From positions 62,001 to 126,000 of the forward strand of contig JAFVDI010000031.1 of the NCBI GenBank assembly GCA_017478485.1: DNA of 64,000 nt, read 5' to 3'. A program made the position numbers and the translations under genes. This stretch comes from Clostridiales bacterium (GTDB taxonomy: Bacteria > Bacillota > Clostridia > Saccharofermentanales > Saccharofermentanaceae). Under the pieces are notes generated by a model, which saw nothing but the letters and a program-made list of their open reading frames with translations, made no database searches and was not told the DNA's origin. Shown here piece by piece: positions 44,606 to 53,079 of this stretch. Position 1 is the stretch's first letter, and every line of letters starts with the position of its first letter.

Positions 44606-46037
44606 CAGATTATCGTTCAAGGTATTTCTGATAACTTTCGTCATACAGATTCTGTTCGGTGTGGTGATATTTCTGCTGCTGTACAACGCTACTCCTTTGA
44701 GCTGGAACACTTACAGAAGAAATGAGATGGAGACGAAGTTTGCCGCCTTTGTGGAAGAACTCAACAGAGCGCCTTACGCAGCTAGCGGCAAGCTCGTCGA
44801 TGATTTCATTCTCTCCAATGACTGCCACATCGTCTTTTACAGGGGAGGAGATCTTGAGTGGGATGATCATCCTGCTTCCGTTACGGGTTCCATTTATGCT
44901 CTGAGGGCCAGAGAAGATGTGATGAAACTCATCAATCTGGATAACAACAATAAGGAAATGGTCTTATCTGCATCCGGCCGCGTAACTTTTCAATTAACGG
45001 CAAACAGGGTATATACGGTGGTGTGTCTTTGGTCTCAGAAAGGCGAGAATGTGCTCCTTGAGGCAATTAAGAGCACTTTGCCTCTGATCGTTACGGCGAT
45101 CGTCCTCATATCACTGATCTGCTCTTTTATATATGCATATCTTTTCGCAAGACCGGTTCGCAAGCTGTCTTTGCTTTCGGGAAAGATCGCAGGAATGGAT
45201 TTCTCGGTACGCAGCGGTTCTAAAAGGCGTGATGAGATAGGCGACTTAAGCCGCGACCTTGATAACCTGTCTTCAAACCTAAACGGAACTATTACTGATC
45301 TCAATCAGAGGACCATCGAACTCGAACATGAGATAAACCGCGTAAATGAGCTGGAAAGACAAAAAGAGGTCTTCTTCGTTGCAGCTTCACATGAGCTCAA
45401 GACGCCCATTACGATAGCTCAGGGGCAGGTCCGCGGAATGATCGACGGCATACCGCCTTATGATGACCACGATACTTATCTTCCCAAAACCCTTTCTGCG
45501 CTGAAGCGGATGGAATCTCTGATCAACGAGATACTTACGGTATCAAGGATGCAGGCCGGAAATGATATAACTTATGCTAAGACTGATATGACGTCCTTAT
45601 TGAAGAGCAGGATCGGCGATATTTCAGATCTGCTCGAAGTAAGGGATGTTCCGCTCGAAACTCAGATCGATGACGGTCTTTACTGTGACGGAAATGCCGG
45701 CCTTATCTCTATGGCTTTGGGCGCTTTTCTGTCAAATGCGGTCTACTATTCTTCCGATGGTTCAAAGATCCTGGTTAAAGCACATGAAGAAGATGAGATG
45801 ATAAGGACGGAGATACGCAATACGGGATCTCACATAGATGAGAAAGACCTGCCGCATCTTTTCGAGGCTTTTTACAGAGCTGACAGCTCGAGGAACAGAC
45901 AGAACGGCGGATCAGGGCTTGGATTGTATCTGGGAAAGATAATAGTGGAACGCCACGGGGGCACGGTCTCTCTTGAAAATGAAGGACAGGATGTAGTCGC
46001 AAGGATCGGTATTCCTGTCTCCACGGAAAATCCATAG
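44583..46037 (+). CDS. Sensor histidine kinase, VanS-like
   Basis: About 484 residues from GTG 44583 (TTG 44586 is an alternative); AGGGGG lies just upstream. A first membrane helix near residues 10-33, an extracytoplasmic region to about 170, a second helix near 175-195 and HAMP. The dimerisation domain holds the phospho-acceptor His in ASHELKTPITIA (near 273). The ATPase domain has SNAVYYS (N box), IRNTGSHI and GGSGLGLYLGKII. The start lies inside the response regulator gene, so they form a coupled pair. The signal is unknown. Confidence 0.92.
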   Translation: MLKKRIIDRLSFKVFLITFVIQILFGVVIFLLLYNATPLSWNTYRRNEMETKFAAFVEELNRAPYAASGKLVDDFILSNDCHIVFYRGGDLEWDDHPASVTGSIYALRAREDVMKLINLDNNNKEMVLSASGRVTFQLTANRVYTVVCLWSQKGENVLLEAIKSTLPLIVTAIVLISLICSFIYAYLFARPVRKLSLLSGKIAGMDFSVRSGSKRRDEIGDLSRDLDNLSSNLNGTITDLNQRTIELEHEINRVNELERQKEVFFVAASHELKTPITIAQGQVRGMIDGIPPYDDHDTYLPKTLSALKRMESLINEILTVSRMQAGNDITYAKTDMTSLLKSRIGDISDLLEVRDVPLETQIDDGLYCDGNAGLISMALGAFLSNAVYYSSDGSKILVKAHEEDEMIRTEIRNTGSHIDEKDLPHLFEAFYRADSSRNRQNGGSGLGLYLGKIIVERHGGTVSLENEGQDVVARIGIPVSTENP

Positions 46038-46130
46038 AGTATTCACGTCTAGTCCAATTGACGTTGTTAACTTTATATCAGTATTCCAGGAAACAGAAAC
46101 TGACATAAAGCCGAAAGGAAGGATGATCAA

Positions 46131-47771
46131 ATGAAAAAAGTAATCTCTGCAATAATGGCATTTGCAATGTGCATTTCGCTTGCCTCATGCAGCCGGGATT
46201 CTAAATATTCACTTTCAAACATTAAACTCACGGAGTCTGAAAGATCCTGGAAAAACCCTGAAACGCAGTATGCCGAGCTTACCAAGCTCTATGGTGATCT
46301 TATCTGTTCCGGAACGCTGGTCGTTGCTACTGATAAGGACACGATTTACCTCTATGCCGAAGATGAGAAGGAGAAGGACGGAAAGACTTTTGAATCTCAG
46401 GATACAATTTTCGATCTTGGTTCTGTCAGCAAAACCTTCACAGCGGTGGCCGTGCTTCAGCTTACCGAAAAAGGAAGGATCAAGCTTGATGACACACTCG
46501 ATAAGTATTTCCCCGAATATGAGAAAGGCAAAAAGATAACAATAGACAACCTGCTTCACATGCGTTCGGGAATCCCCGATTACAACAACAATCCCGATCC
46601 TTTCTGGAACATTTCGGGAGAAGATGCCGCCAATAAGAAGTTAAGTGATGTCTATTTTGACAGGATCTCCGATGAGGAATTCCTTAAGTCGCTCTATCAG
46701 GCTCCGCTCGGCTTTGAACCCGGCACACAATACGAATACAGCAATACCAACTATCATCTGCTTGCATTCATAATCGAAAAGGTGTCAGGCATGAAGTACT
46801 GCGATTACGTTAAGCAGAACATCTTTGACAAGTGCGGCATGAAGAAGACCACTTCAATGGCAACAGGTGACCTGACTTACGTCCCCGTAAACTTCGACGA
46901 TCTTGTGAAGTATAACTTCTCAAAGGACGGATATCCCGCATGCCCGAACAGCACCAGAGGTGACAGCGGAATCCATTCCTGCCTTACGGACATGGTCGCA
47001 TTTGACAGAGCTCTTTTCGCAGGAAAACTCCTTAATAAGAATTCCATGGAGGTCATGCTCAAAGATATTGACGGATACTGCTGCGGCCTGATGAAGGAAA
47101 AGGACGGTTATTCACACAGCGGATCCTCTTTTACCTGTGAAACAAATAACAGGATCATTGAATCAAAAGAGTACGGACACATATACATGATCACGCTTGA
47201 GAGGACCGGTGTCGTTCCGAAATTCAGCGGTGAAGATCCCATGGCCGGCACTAATTTTACTGCAGGCATCGTTAAAGACGGAGTGTATATAAATGAGTAT
47301 GCAGGATTGAAGATCAAAGTCCCCGATGGTTTTACCGCGTTAGGTGAGGAGGAACGTAAGAAAGACCAGGCCGAAGCTTTAAGGGCGGCCAGTGACAGCA
47401 AAGAAAAGACACGCATGCAGGCAACAGATTTCGATGCATGGCTGTGGGACAGAAATACCGGCTCATCGATAATGGTGGAATTCATGAATACCAGGCTCGG
47501 ATTCCCTTACGATTCCGACTATACGGAAGAAGATTTTCTTAATGATGACATAAAGAAATATGAGGAACTCAATATCATTAAGAAAGAGATCAGCAAGGTA
47601 AATCTGGGCGGAAAAGAATATACCAGAGCCTCGCTTGCCATGGAAAATGAAGGACAAAAATTATTTGCTTACATATACGTCAGAAGACTTGATGATAAAC
47701 TGATGGTTGAGATCGCTTGCGGTGGCATGGGCGTAGAGACTTCAGATTATTTTGAAAAGTTGTTTGAATAA
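46131..47771 (+). CDS. Penicillin-binding-like serine hydrolase lipoprotein (beta-lactamase class C family)
   Basis: 546 residues with a signal peptide and lipobox LASC (Cys near residue 22). The serine hydrolase domain (about 45-360) has the SxxK motif as SVSK (FDLGSVSKTFTAVAVL), YSN in QYEYSNTNYHLLA and HSG in GYSHSGSS. The C-terminal section (about 385-545) includes a domain of unknown type. It probably cleaves D-Ala-containing peptides or esters at the cell surface. It follows a VanS-type two-component pair, so cell-wall stress regulation is plausible. TTGACG at 46058-46063 could be a -35. Confidence 0.87.
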   Translation: MKKVISAIMAFAMCISLASCSRDSKYSLSNIKLTESERSWKNPETQYAELTKLYGDLICSGTLVVATDKDTIYLYAEDEKEKDGKTFESQDTIFDLGSVSKTFTAVAVLQLTEKGRIKLDDTLDKYFPEYEKGKKITIDNLLHMRSGIPDYNNNPDPFWNISGEDAANKKLSDVYFDRISDEEFLKSLYQAPLGFEPGTQYEYSNTNYHLLAFIIEKVSGMKYCDYVKQNIFDKCGMKKTTSMATGDLTYVPVNFDDLVKYNFSKDGYPACPNSTRGDSGIHSCLTDMVAFDRALFAGKLLNKNSMEVMLKDIDGYCCGLMKEKDGYSHSGSSFTCETNNRIIESKEYGHIYMITLERTGVVPKFSGEDPMAGTNFTAGIVKDGVYINEYAGLKIKVPDGFTALGEEERKKDQAEALRAASDSKEKTRMQATDFDAWLWDRNTGSSIMVEFMNTRLGFPYDSDYTEEDFLNDDIKKYEELNIIKKEISKVNLGGKEYTRASLAMENEGQKLFAYIYVRRLDDKLMVEIACGGMGVETSDYFEKLFE

Positions 47772-47866
47772 GTCCGTTACTGAATTTACATAAGCAGACC
47801 ATCCCTCAAAATAGTCGATTCGATGCTGAAGCAGTTGAATTTGCCGAAGCCGTAATCGCGTAATTA

Positions 47867-47913
47867 TTGACACGACCAGACTATCGCGATAGTATAGACT
47901 ATAGCGATAGTCT
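47867..47913 (+). promoter_or_regulatory. Promoter with overlapping double dyad operator
   Basis: TTGACA (47867-47872) and TAGTAT (47890-47895) are spaced by 17. The dyad TATCGCGATA overlaps the spacer and the -10, and a second one, GACTAT/ATAGTC, lies at 47898-47913. Together they make a near-palindrome of about 34 bases ending 12 bases before the ATG at 47926. A dimeric repressor bound there would block initiation. Confidence 0.7.
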
Positions 47914-47925
47914 GAGGTGAGTGTC

Positions 47926-48789
47926 ATGAACCGCGAACAGTATTACAGCATTAAAATAAAAGTTCTCAGGATAATTACAGCCATGTTCATGGCTGTTTTT
48001 TTCATGCCGTTCTCTGCATGCTCAGGGAAACCGGTTGAAGGCAAGATTCCGGCCGTGACATATGAGAACAAAGAGATACGTATAAACGGCAAGTTTTTTG
48101 CCAGATCGGAACGCCTTACCATTAACAGGATCGACAGCCGTGTGCTTAGCATGACAATAGATGACGGTTACATCAATCTTGACGCAAACGGCAATGAGAT
48201 AGAACTTAAAGATGTAATAACCGACCGCTTTATCTATGAGTCAACGATCAGAAAAAACGTTGATAATAAATTGATGATGAGAAGCGCTCCTCTTTTCGTT
48301 GACTACGATGAAATGATGAAGACTATGACTTCATACGACAAATCAATGAAGTTGCCGTTTATCCTTGGATCCGACAGGGTAAGCATCATATATAAGGACA
48401 GTAAAGGGAAGCTGTACAATGCCGCTTCGTATCCGTATGGGAGCGTTATCATAGCTTCTGAATATGCACCGGGCGAAGGAATAAGGTGCGGCAGCTGGAT
48501 GACCGGAAGGATCGGATACGGCATACCTGAACTTAAGCTCAAAGAGTACAAAGATCACTGGGCTGAAAGCTCATTGGAGATCGAAAACTACGAAGGAAGA
48601 ACATATATCTGGTTCTGCATCAGATATGAAGATGAAGCAGGCGAAAAGACATATTATTCCGTTATAGTCGAGGTAATAAAAGAGAATGAGAAGACCAAAT
48701 ACGAGCTGGTCTGTAAAGAGCAGGTGAGTGAAGGATTTGTCTGCTGTGATCTTGACGCGTTCTCGAAAATGATATCCAGAGCCGGATAA
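47926..48789 (+). CDS. Lipoprotein of unknown function
   Basis: 287 residues from ATG 47926, with GAGGTGAG just upstream. Signal peptide with a lipobox ending FSAC (Cys near residue 33). The mature part is mostly beta-rich with many Tyr and charged residues; VDYDEMMKTMTSYDKSMKLP and GIRCGSWMTGRIGYGIPELK stand out but match no family I recognise. It lies behind an operator-controlled promoter, which suggests expression only under particular conditions. Convergent with the remnant at 48794. Confidence 0.75.
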   Translation: MNREQYYSIKIKVLRIITAMFMAVFFMPFSACSGKPVEGKIPAVTYENKEIRINGKFFARSERLTINRIDSRVLSMTIDDGYINLDANGNEIELKDVITDRFIYESTIRKNVDNKLMMRSAPLFVDYDEMMKTMTSYDKSMKLPFILGSDRVSIIYKDSKGKLYNAASYPYGSVIIASEYAPGEGIRCGSWMTGRIGYGIPELKLKEYKDHWAESSLEIENYEGRTYIWFCIRYEDEAGEKTYYSVIVEVIKENEKTKYELVCKEQVSEGFVCCDLDAFSKMISRAG

Positions 48790-48793
48790 GACT

Positions 48794-49030
48794 TTACCTG
48801 AATTCCCAGATATACTTTTTGTTCTTAGTCATCAAGACTGAGCCTGAGGCAAAGATAGCATTTATCGATGAAAGACTTTTTGAAACACCATCAATAGCAA
48901 TATCAGAATGCAGTAGTAAACTAATGAATCCTAAAACTTCTTGTGGAGGATTAGTTTTGATAATGGAAAAGTATTGATATTCATTGCTGTTTTCTAAGCT
49001 CTTAATGTAAGCAAATGAAATATTACTTAT
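48794..49030 (-). pseudogene. Remnant of an unidentified gene (C-terminal part)
   Basis: The minus strand stays open for about 78 codons between an upstream TAA and the stop at 48794-48796, but there is no ATG and no ribosome-binding site at the 5' end, so it looks truncated. The translation has the texture of a real protein (SLENSNEYQYFSIIKTNPPQ, then GFISLLLHSDIAIDGVSKSL and a basic, aromatic end). No family recognised. Together with the fragment at 50751 it marks a patch of gene decay around hipBA. Confidence 0.45.
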
Positions 49031-49059
49031 TTACTCAACGCGTTCACAAACTAATCATA

Positions 49060-49158
49060 TTGACATAGCCGTTCGCCTATATTACCATTCGTATTGAGAA
49101 TACATAGTCGTTCGACTAAATCCAGCACAAAAACTCTGATCAAACAGCCGAACGCCTA
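49060..49158 (+). promoter_or_regulatory. hipBA promoter with three operators
   Basis: TTGACA (49060-49065) and TACCAT (49083-49088) are spaced by 17. Operator 1, TAGCCGTTCGCCTA (49066-49079), fills the spacer. Operator 2, TAGTCGTTCGACTA (49105-49118), is a nearly perfect palindrome and operator 3, CAGCCGAACGCCTA (49145-49158), lies just upstream of hipB. Spacings of 39 and 40 bases place them on one face of the helix, as expected for autoregulation by HipB dimers. Confidence 0.8.
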
Positions 49159-49185
49159 AATCCTGACAGGAAGGATAAAACGGAC

Positions 49186-49407
49186 ATGATCATCAGAAAC
49201 GCAGAAGACTTTGGGAAAGCTCTACGGGAGCGCAGAAAGGCTCTTGGTTATACGCAGGCGTATCTGTCTGAATTTACCGGATTTAGCGCAAGTTTTATTT
49301 CTGAACTGGAAAACGGCAAGGCATCTGCTGAATTAGGAAAAGCAATCCATCTCGCTAATCTGCTCGGAATAGATATTTCTTTCAAAACCAGGGGTGATGG
49401 TCAATGA
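49186..49407 (+). CDS. hipB: HipB-like antitoxin, Xre-type HTH
   Basis: 73 residues, the length of a bare HipB. The helix-turn-helix LGYTQAYLSEFTGFSASFIS (residues 20-39) is followed by ELENGKASAELGKAIHLAN. It should bind the operators upstream and neutralise HipA. AAGGAT precedes the ATG. The gene overlaps hipA by 4 bases (ATGA), ensuring coupled expression. Confidence 0.9.
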   Translation: MIIRNAEDFGKALRERRKALGYTQAYLSEFTGFSASFISELENGKASAELGKAIHLANLLGIDISFKTRGDGQ

Positions 49408-50678
49408 GGTTAGTAGTCAGTATTGAGCGTAATGGAGTGCAGTGTTTGGCAGGATATATCGAAGGGACATCGGGTACTGATGCAGCCTTTCGTTATGATG
49501 AATCTTATCTGAATGATCCGGATGCAGCCCCGATATCGATCAGTCTCCCTAAGCAGGAGCAGGCTTTTACAGAAATACAGACGAAGAATTACTTTGAGGG
49601 ACTACTACCTGAAGGTTTTACGAGAAGGACTGTCGCACAATGGATGCATGTAGATGAAAGCGACTACTTATCGATCTTACACGGCTTAGGAAGGGAATGC
49701 CTTGGTGCAATCCAGGTCAGGACTGAGGCGGAAGAAATTGCTGCATCCTATGTTGCTATATCTCAGGGAGAGATACGTGCATTGGCAGAAGAAGGCGTAT
49801 CAAAATCTGCAGAGATCATAACCAAAGCACACCTCTCTCTAACCGGTGCATCAGGTAAAGTCGGTTTATATTATGATGCGTCTAATGATCAGTGGTACAT
49901 ACCGGAAGGGACTGCTCCAAGCACTCATATCGTTAAGCAAAGCCATGTCAGACTGAATGATATTGTTACAAACGAACAATTATCTCTTCTGACGGCAAAA
50001 AATTGTGGTATTGATATCCCGAAAAGTTTTATTATCAACACAGGCTCGGGCGAAGAGAATGAAGTTCTTTTTGCTACCGAGAGATATGACCGCGCCTTCT
50101 CTGAGAACCCGATAGTGATCGACGGATTAAAGTGCCCGGCAAGGCTCCATCAGGAAGACCTGGCACAAGCACTCGGCATTCTGGCCTCAGATAAATATGA
50201 GAAGAAGCCTTCAGGGTATCTCAAGAAAATGTTTGAGCTACTTAAGATGTATTCTTCAGATCCTATACGTGATCAGCTTAAACTGTGGGATATCATCGTA
50301 TTTAACTATCTGATAGGGAATACCGATGCTCACATAAAGAATACCTCTCTTCTCTACAGTGCAGATATGAAGTCATTGAGACTTGCTCCAGCATATGACC
50401 TTGTCAGTACAACGGTCTATGCACAAAGCACGAGAGAGATGGCTTTCTATATCGGTGGAGAGATTTTGATTGATAAGATTAGCCGCGATAACTTTCAAGG
50501 TGCTGCAAAAGAAATTGGGATCTCAAAACGCATCGCCATGGAACGATTCGATGAACTGAAGGAGAGATTTGGCCATGCATTGGATAAATCAACCGAGAAT
50601 CTTTGCGACAGCGGGTATCAAAGAGCTGCAAAGATCAAAGAAAGGATATTAAAAACCGGCGGTGTGAGCATGCTATAA
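49404..50678 (+). CDS. hipA: HipA-like serine/threonine kinase toxin
   Basis: 424 residues. The N-terminal domain (about 1-105) is the usual HipA N subdomain, with FEGLLPEG and RECLGAIQV. The kinase part carries the Ser in LSLTGASGK (S145, matching the regulatory Ser150 of E. coli HipA), THIVKQS for ATP binding, catalytic D308 in NTDAHIKN and the metal-binding Asp in PAYDLVST. All key residues are present, so it is probably active. The E. coli homologue phosphorylates glutamyl-tRNA synthetase and gives persistence. Confidence 0.9.
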   Translation: MRLVVSIERNGVQCLAGYIEGTSGTDAAFRYDESYLNDPDAAPISISLPKQEQAFTEIQTKNYFEGLLPEGFTRRTVAQWMHVDESDYLSILHGLGRECLGAIQVRTEAEEIAASYVAISQGEIRALAEEGVSKSAEIITKAHLSLTGASGKVGLYYDASNDQWYIPEGTAPSTHIVKQSHVRLNDIVTNEQLSLLTAKNCGIDIPKSFIINTGSGEENEVLFATERYDRAFSENPIVIDGLKCPARLHQEDLAQALGILASDKYEKKPSGYLKKMFELLKMYSSDPIRDQLKLWDIIVFNYLIGNTDAHIKNTSLLYSADMKSLRLAPAYDLVSTTVYAQSTREMAFYIGGEILIDKISRDNFQGAAKEIGISKRIAMERFDELKERFGHALDKSTENLCDSGYQRAAKIKERILKTGGVSML

Positions 50679-50750
50679 ATGTGCCCGTAATTACTTTAGC
50701 ACATGGTGGCGGCTGCGTAGAATCATTAATAAAAGATAAGAATGGAAACA

Positions 50751-50963
50751 CTTGCTTTTTATCCAATCGCATGCTTCTTGAGAACGAGTATCAAGTTGTT
50801 CTAGGTTTGTCTTTCCATCTTTATGAATCAACATGTTAGCACAAGCAAGTGCATAGATCTCTTTGTCATACTCAATCCCATATAACTGGTTTGACATGAT
50901 GTTTTTGGCTTCCTTTGTATTGATTCCACCAACTTCCTTAACAAAATCAACAGGATAATAATC
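50751..50963 (-). pseudogene. Fragment of a type I restriction methyltransferase (HsdM-like)
   Basis: Read on the minus strand this stretch encodes about 71 residues resembling part of N-6 adenine methylases: YYPVDFVKEVGGINTKEAKN, then LYGIEYDKEIYALACANMLI and a TNLEQLDTRSQEACDWIKSK-like end. The NPPY catalytic motif that should follow is missing and the surrounding frames hold no other part, so it is a remnant. It lies 70 bases after hipA and points in the opposite direction. Confidence 0.68.
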
Positions 50964-51010
50964 GATTTTGCAATATAATATTTTTTTTGAGCGATGTATC
51001 GGTTTTGGAG

Positions 51011-51062
51011 TATAATTCAGGTTCTAAAGCGCGATTAGATAAGATTTTTTGTGAATCGCGCT
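51011..51062 (+). promoter_or_regulatory. Promoter and leader hairpin of the S41 peptidase gene
   Basis: TATAAT at 51011-51016 is a likely -10. Downstream, AGCGCGATT (51028-51036) and AATCGCGCT (51054-51062) form a perfect 9-bp hairpin with a 17-base loop, 9 bases ahead of the AAAAGGGG ribosome-binding site. It may control mRNA stability or translation. Confidence 0.5.
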
Positions 51063-51079
51063 ATGGAAAAGGGGATAAA

Positions 51080-52561
51080 ATGAAAAAGAGATTTGTATTC
51101 TTGTTGCCTGTAACATGGCTTGTTTATATTGGGGTTTATCTCATCGACAAGAGACTGATCGCCGTTCCTTATGCTGTGAGCATAATTGTTTCTTTGGTCA
51201 TTCTGATCGTTAATGCATTTATTATTTTTAAGGTCAGATCAGGCAAAGGTCTTAAGATTCCGATGTCCATATTGTCTGTTTTGGCTGTGCTTATTTATAA
51301 CATGGCAGGTATTATCTGCAATCCTTATTGGAATTCCATAACCGGATATACAGACAGACCGTATGCCGATTCGTATGAGAATACTGTAACTTCCAAAGAA
51401 GCCATCGAAGATCTTGATTACATGATGAAATATCTGAAGAAAGATCATCCGGCTTTAGTTAACGGAATACCTTCCGAGGTGGAGGAGAGATACAGGTCTG
51501 TCAGAGCTGAACTAGAGGGTATCGATATGATAACCGTAAACGAGTTGTGCCGGAAGACAGAATATGTGCTCACCTGTCTTCATGACGGACACACATATAC
51601 TTTCCCAAAATATGATTTCCACTATCTTAAGGCTTCCTATTCGGATGAACTTGCAGGTTATAAGACCGTATCAGTAAACGGCCTTACGATAGATCAGATC
51701 GCAGAGCAGAGCAAAGATCTCATCAGTTATGAAGCAGAAAGCTGGGAGTTATTCAGGATAAGAAGTCTGTATTTTACTTTGGAAGGTCTGGATTATCTTG
51801 GCTTTGATAATACGGAAGTCACTTATGTGTTTGAGAAAGATGGTGATAAGATCACCAAAACGTATACTCAGGAAGATTATGCGCTTATAGATGATATTGA
51901 AGTGAAAACTGACGATACGGCGACGGAGTCTTTCGTAAGTTATGAAATCGATGAGAAAAACAGTCTTGCCATAATGACACTGACAGAGTGCAAAGCAAAT
52001 GCGGAATACAACAAAGCTGTCAGGGATATGTTCACTGAGGCGAAAGAAAAGAACATTAAGCATGTAGCAGTGGATATCCGTGGCAACGGCGGCGGAAACG
52101 ATGCGGTAATAGGCGAGTTTTTCAGATATCTTGATATCGATAAATATAAGACATGCGGATTGGAATGGAGACTGGGATTTTTTACTGTTCCATATCATCC
52201 CAGATATGAAAAGAATGAGAAAGTAAATGACCTTCTTTTCAAAGGTGATTTCTATCTCCTGACATCTTCGGGCACCTTCAGCTCAGGTATGTTATATGCC
52301 CAATATGTTAAGGATAATCACATCGGAACGATAATCGGAGAGGCTCCCGGCAATGATCCCAACGGATATGGTGAGGTTGTCTTCTTCAGTTTGCCGAATT
52401 CTAAGATATTCATGTCCGTCTCGACAAAGCATTTCGTCAGAGCGGATTCAAATGCCGGAACATATCTTGTCGAGCCTGACATCTCATGTGAATCCTTGGA
52501 AGCAAAAGAACGGCTTTATGAGATAATAGGCGGTAAATACAAGAAGGATCTAATCGGATAA
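51080..52561 (+). CDS. Membrane-anchored S41-type peptidase
   Basis: 493 residues from ATG 51080, behind AAAAGGGG; a longer frame from 50987 lacks such a site. Three hydrophobic helices near residues 4-20, 24-48 and 55-75 anchor the protein. A central alpha/beta section follows, and the C-terminal half resembles the tail-specific peptidase S41 fold: VDIRGNGGGND near residue 350 and LTSSGTFSSGMLYAQYVKDN near residue 412, with the presumed nucleophile Ser in FSSG. No PDZ motif is clear. Substrate unknown. Confidence 0.78.
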   Translation: MKKRFVFLLPVTWLVYIGVYLIDKRLIAVPYAVSIIVSLVILIVNAFIIFKVRSGKGLKIPMSILSVLAVLIYNMAGIICNPYWNSITGYTDRPYADSYENTVTSKEAIEDLDYMMKYLKKDHPALVNGIPSEVEERYRSVRAELEGIDMITVNELCRKTEYVLTCLHDGHTYTFPKYDFHYLKASYSDELAGYKTVSVNGLTIDQIAEQSKDLISYEAESWELFRIRSLYFTLEGLDYLGFDNTEVTYVFEKDGDKITKTYTQEDYALIDDIEVKTDDTATESFVSYEIDEKNSLAIMTLTECKANAEYNKAVRDMFTEAKEKNIKHVAVDIRGNGGGNDAVIGEFFRYLDIDKYKTCGLEWRLGFFTVPYHPRYEKNEKVNDLLFKGDFYLLTSSGTFSSGMLYAQYVKDNHIGTIIGEAPGNDPNGYGEVVFFSLPNSKIFMSVSTKHFVRADSNAGTYLVEPDISCESLEAKERLYEIIGGKYKKDLIG

Positions 52562-52592
52562 GCAAGGAAGAGTATATAAAAGGGAATTAAAG

Positions 52593-52922
52593 ATGGCCGA
52601 TAAAAGCAAAAAGCTAGTGATTATTACATTGATCTCGATAATTGCTAACGTCATCCTCTTTTTCGTGATGATGATTGGTCTTATCGCTGCGAACACTCTT
52701 GAGATAGGGGTGTCTGAGATTGTTGTTTTAATCTCCTGCATTATACTGCTCGCGCTTTGGCCCTTGATCAATCTTACGCTTTCTGTTTTTGCATTGGTGT
52801 TTTCGATAAAAGGCAGGAAAACTTGTATTCCGCTTGCTATCATAGATCTAGCTTTATCAATTGCGGGACCGGCTCTCTATGCGTTCACATACCTGATGGA
52901 TTATATGTATAGGGGATTTTAG
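52593..52922 (+). CDS. Small membrane protein
   Basis: 109 residues. Three to four hydrophobic helices (near 9-30, 40-60, 62-72 and 81-100). GISVSEI-like polar loops lie between them. The N-terminus MADKSKKLVIITLIS is basic. It starts 31 bases after the S41 gene with AAAAGGGAATT upstream, so it is probably in the same transcript. No recognised family; an accessory role is possible. Confidence 0.6.
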   Translation: MADKSKKLVIITLISIIANVILFFVMMIGLIAANTLEIGVSEIVVLISCIILLALWPLINLTLSVFALVFSIKGRKTCIPLAIIDLALSIAGPALYAFTYLMDYMYRGF

Positions 52923-52949
52923 TCAAATAAATATTATCGAAGAATTCAG

Positions 52950-53041
52950 GTAACTTTAAGTTACGTTTAAGGTCTCAATTTCATAATACAATCATGAGAT
53001 ATCGAGCAGCTGCACGCGTAAGTCCGGATATCTTCTATAAT
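52950..53041 (+). promoter_or_regulatory. Palindrome and -10 of the esterase-like gene
   Basis: GTAACTTTAAGTTAC (52950-52964) is a perfect 15-base palindrome. TATAAT (53036-53041) is a good -10, 39 bases before the ATG at 53080; no convincing -35 was found. The palindrome could be an operator but lies about 70 bases upstream of the -10. Confidence 0.4.
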
Positions 53042-53079
53042 GGCAATCTTTCTAATGCTGATTTATATGGAGGTAACCT

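Noticed and set aside
46131..47771. True class C beta-lactamase giving drug resistance
   Set aside because: The SxxK and YSN motifs occur in many esterases and DD-peptidases of the same fold; the lipoprotein form and extra C-terminal part make a resistance enzyme only one option.
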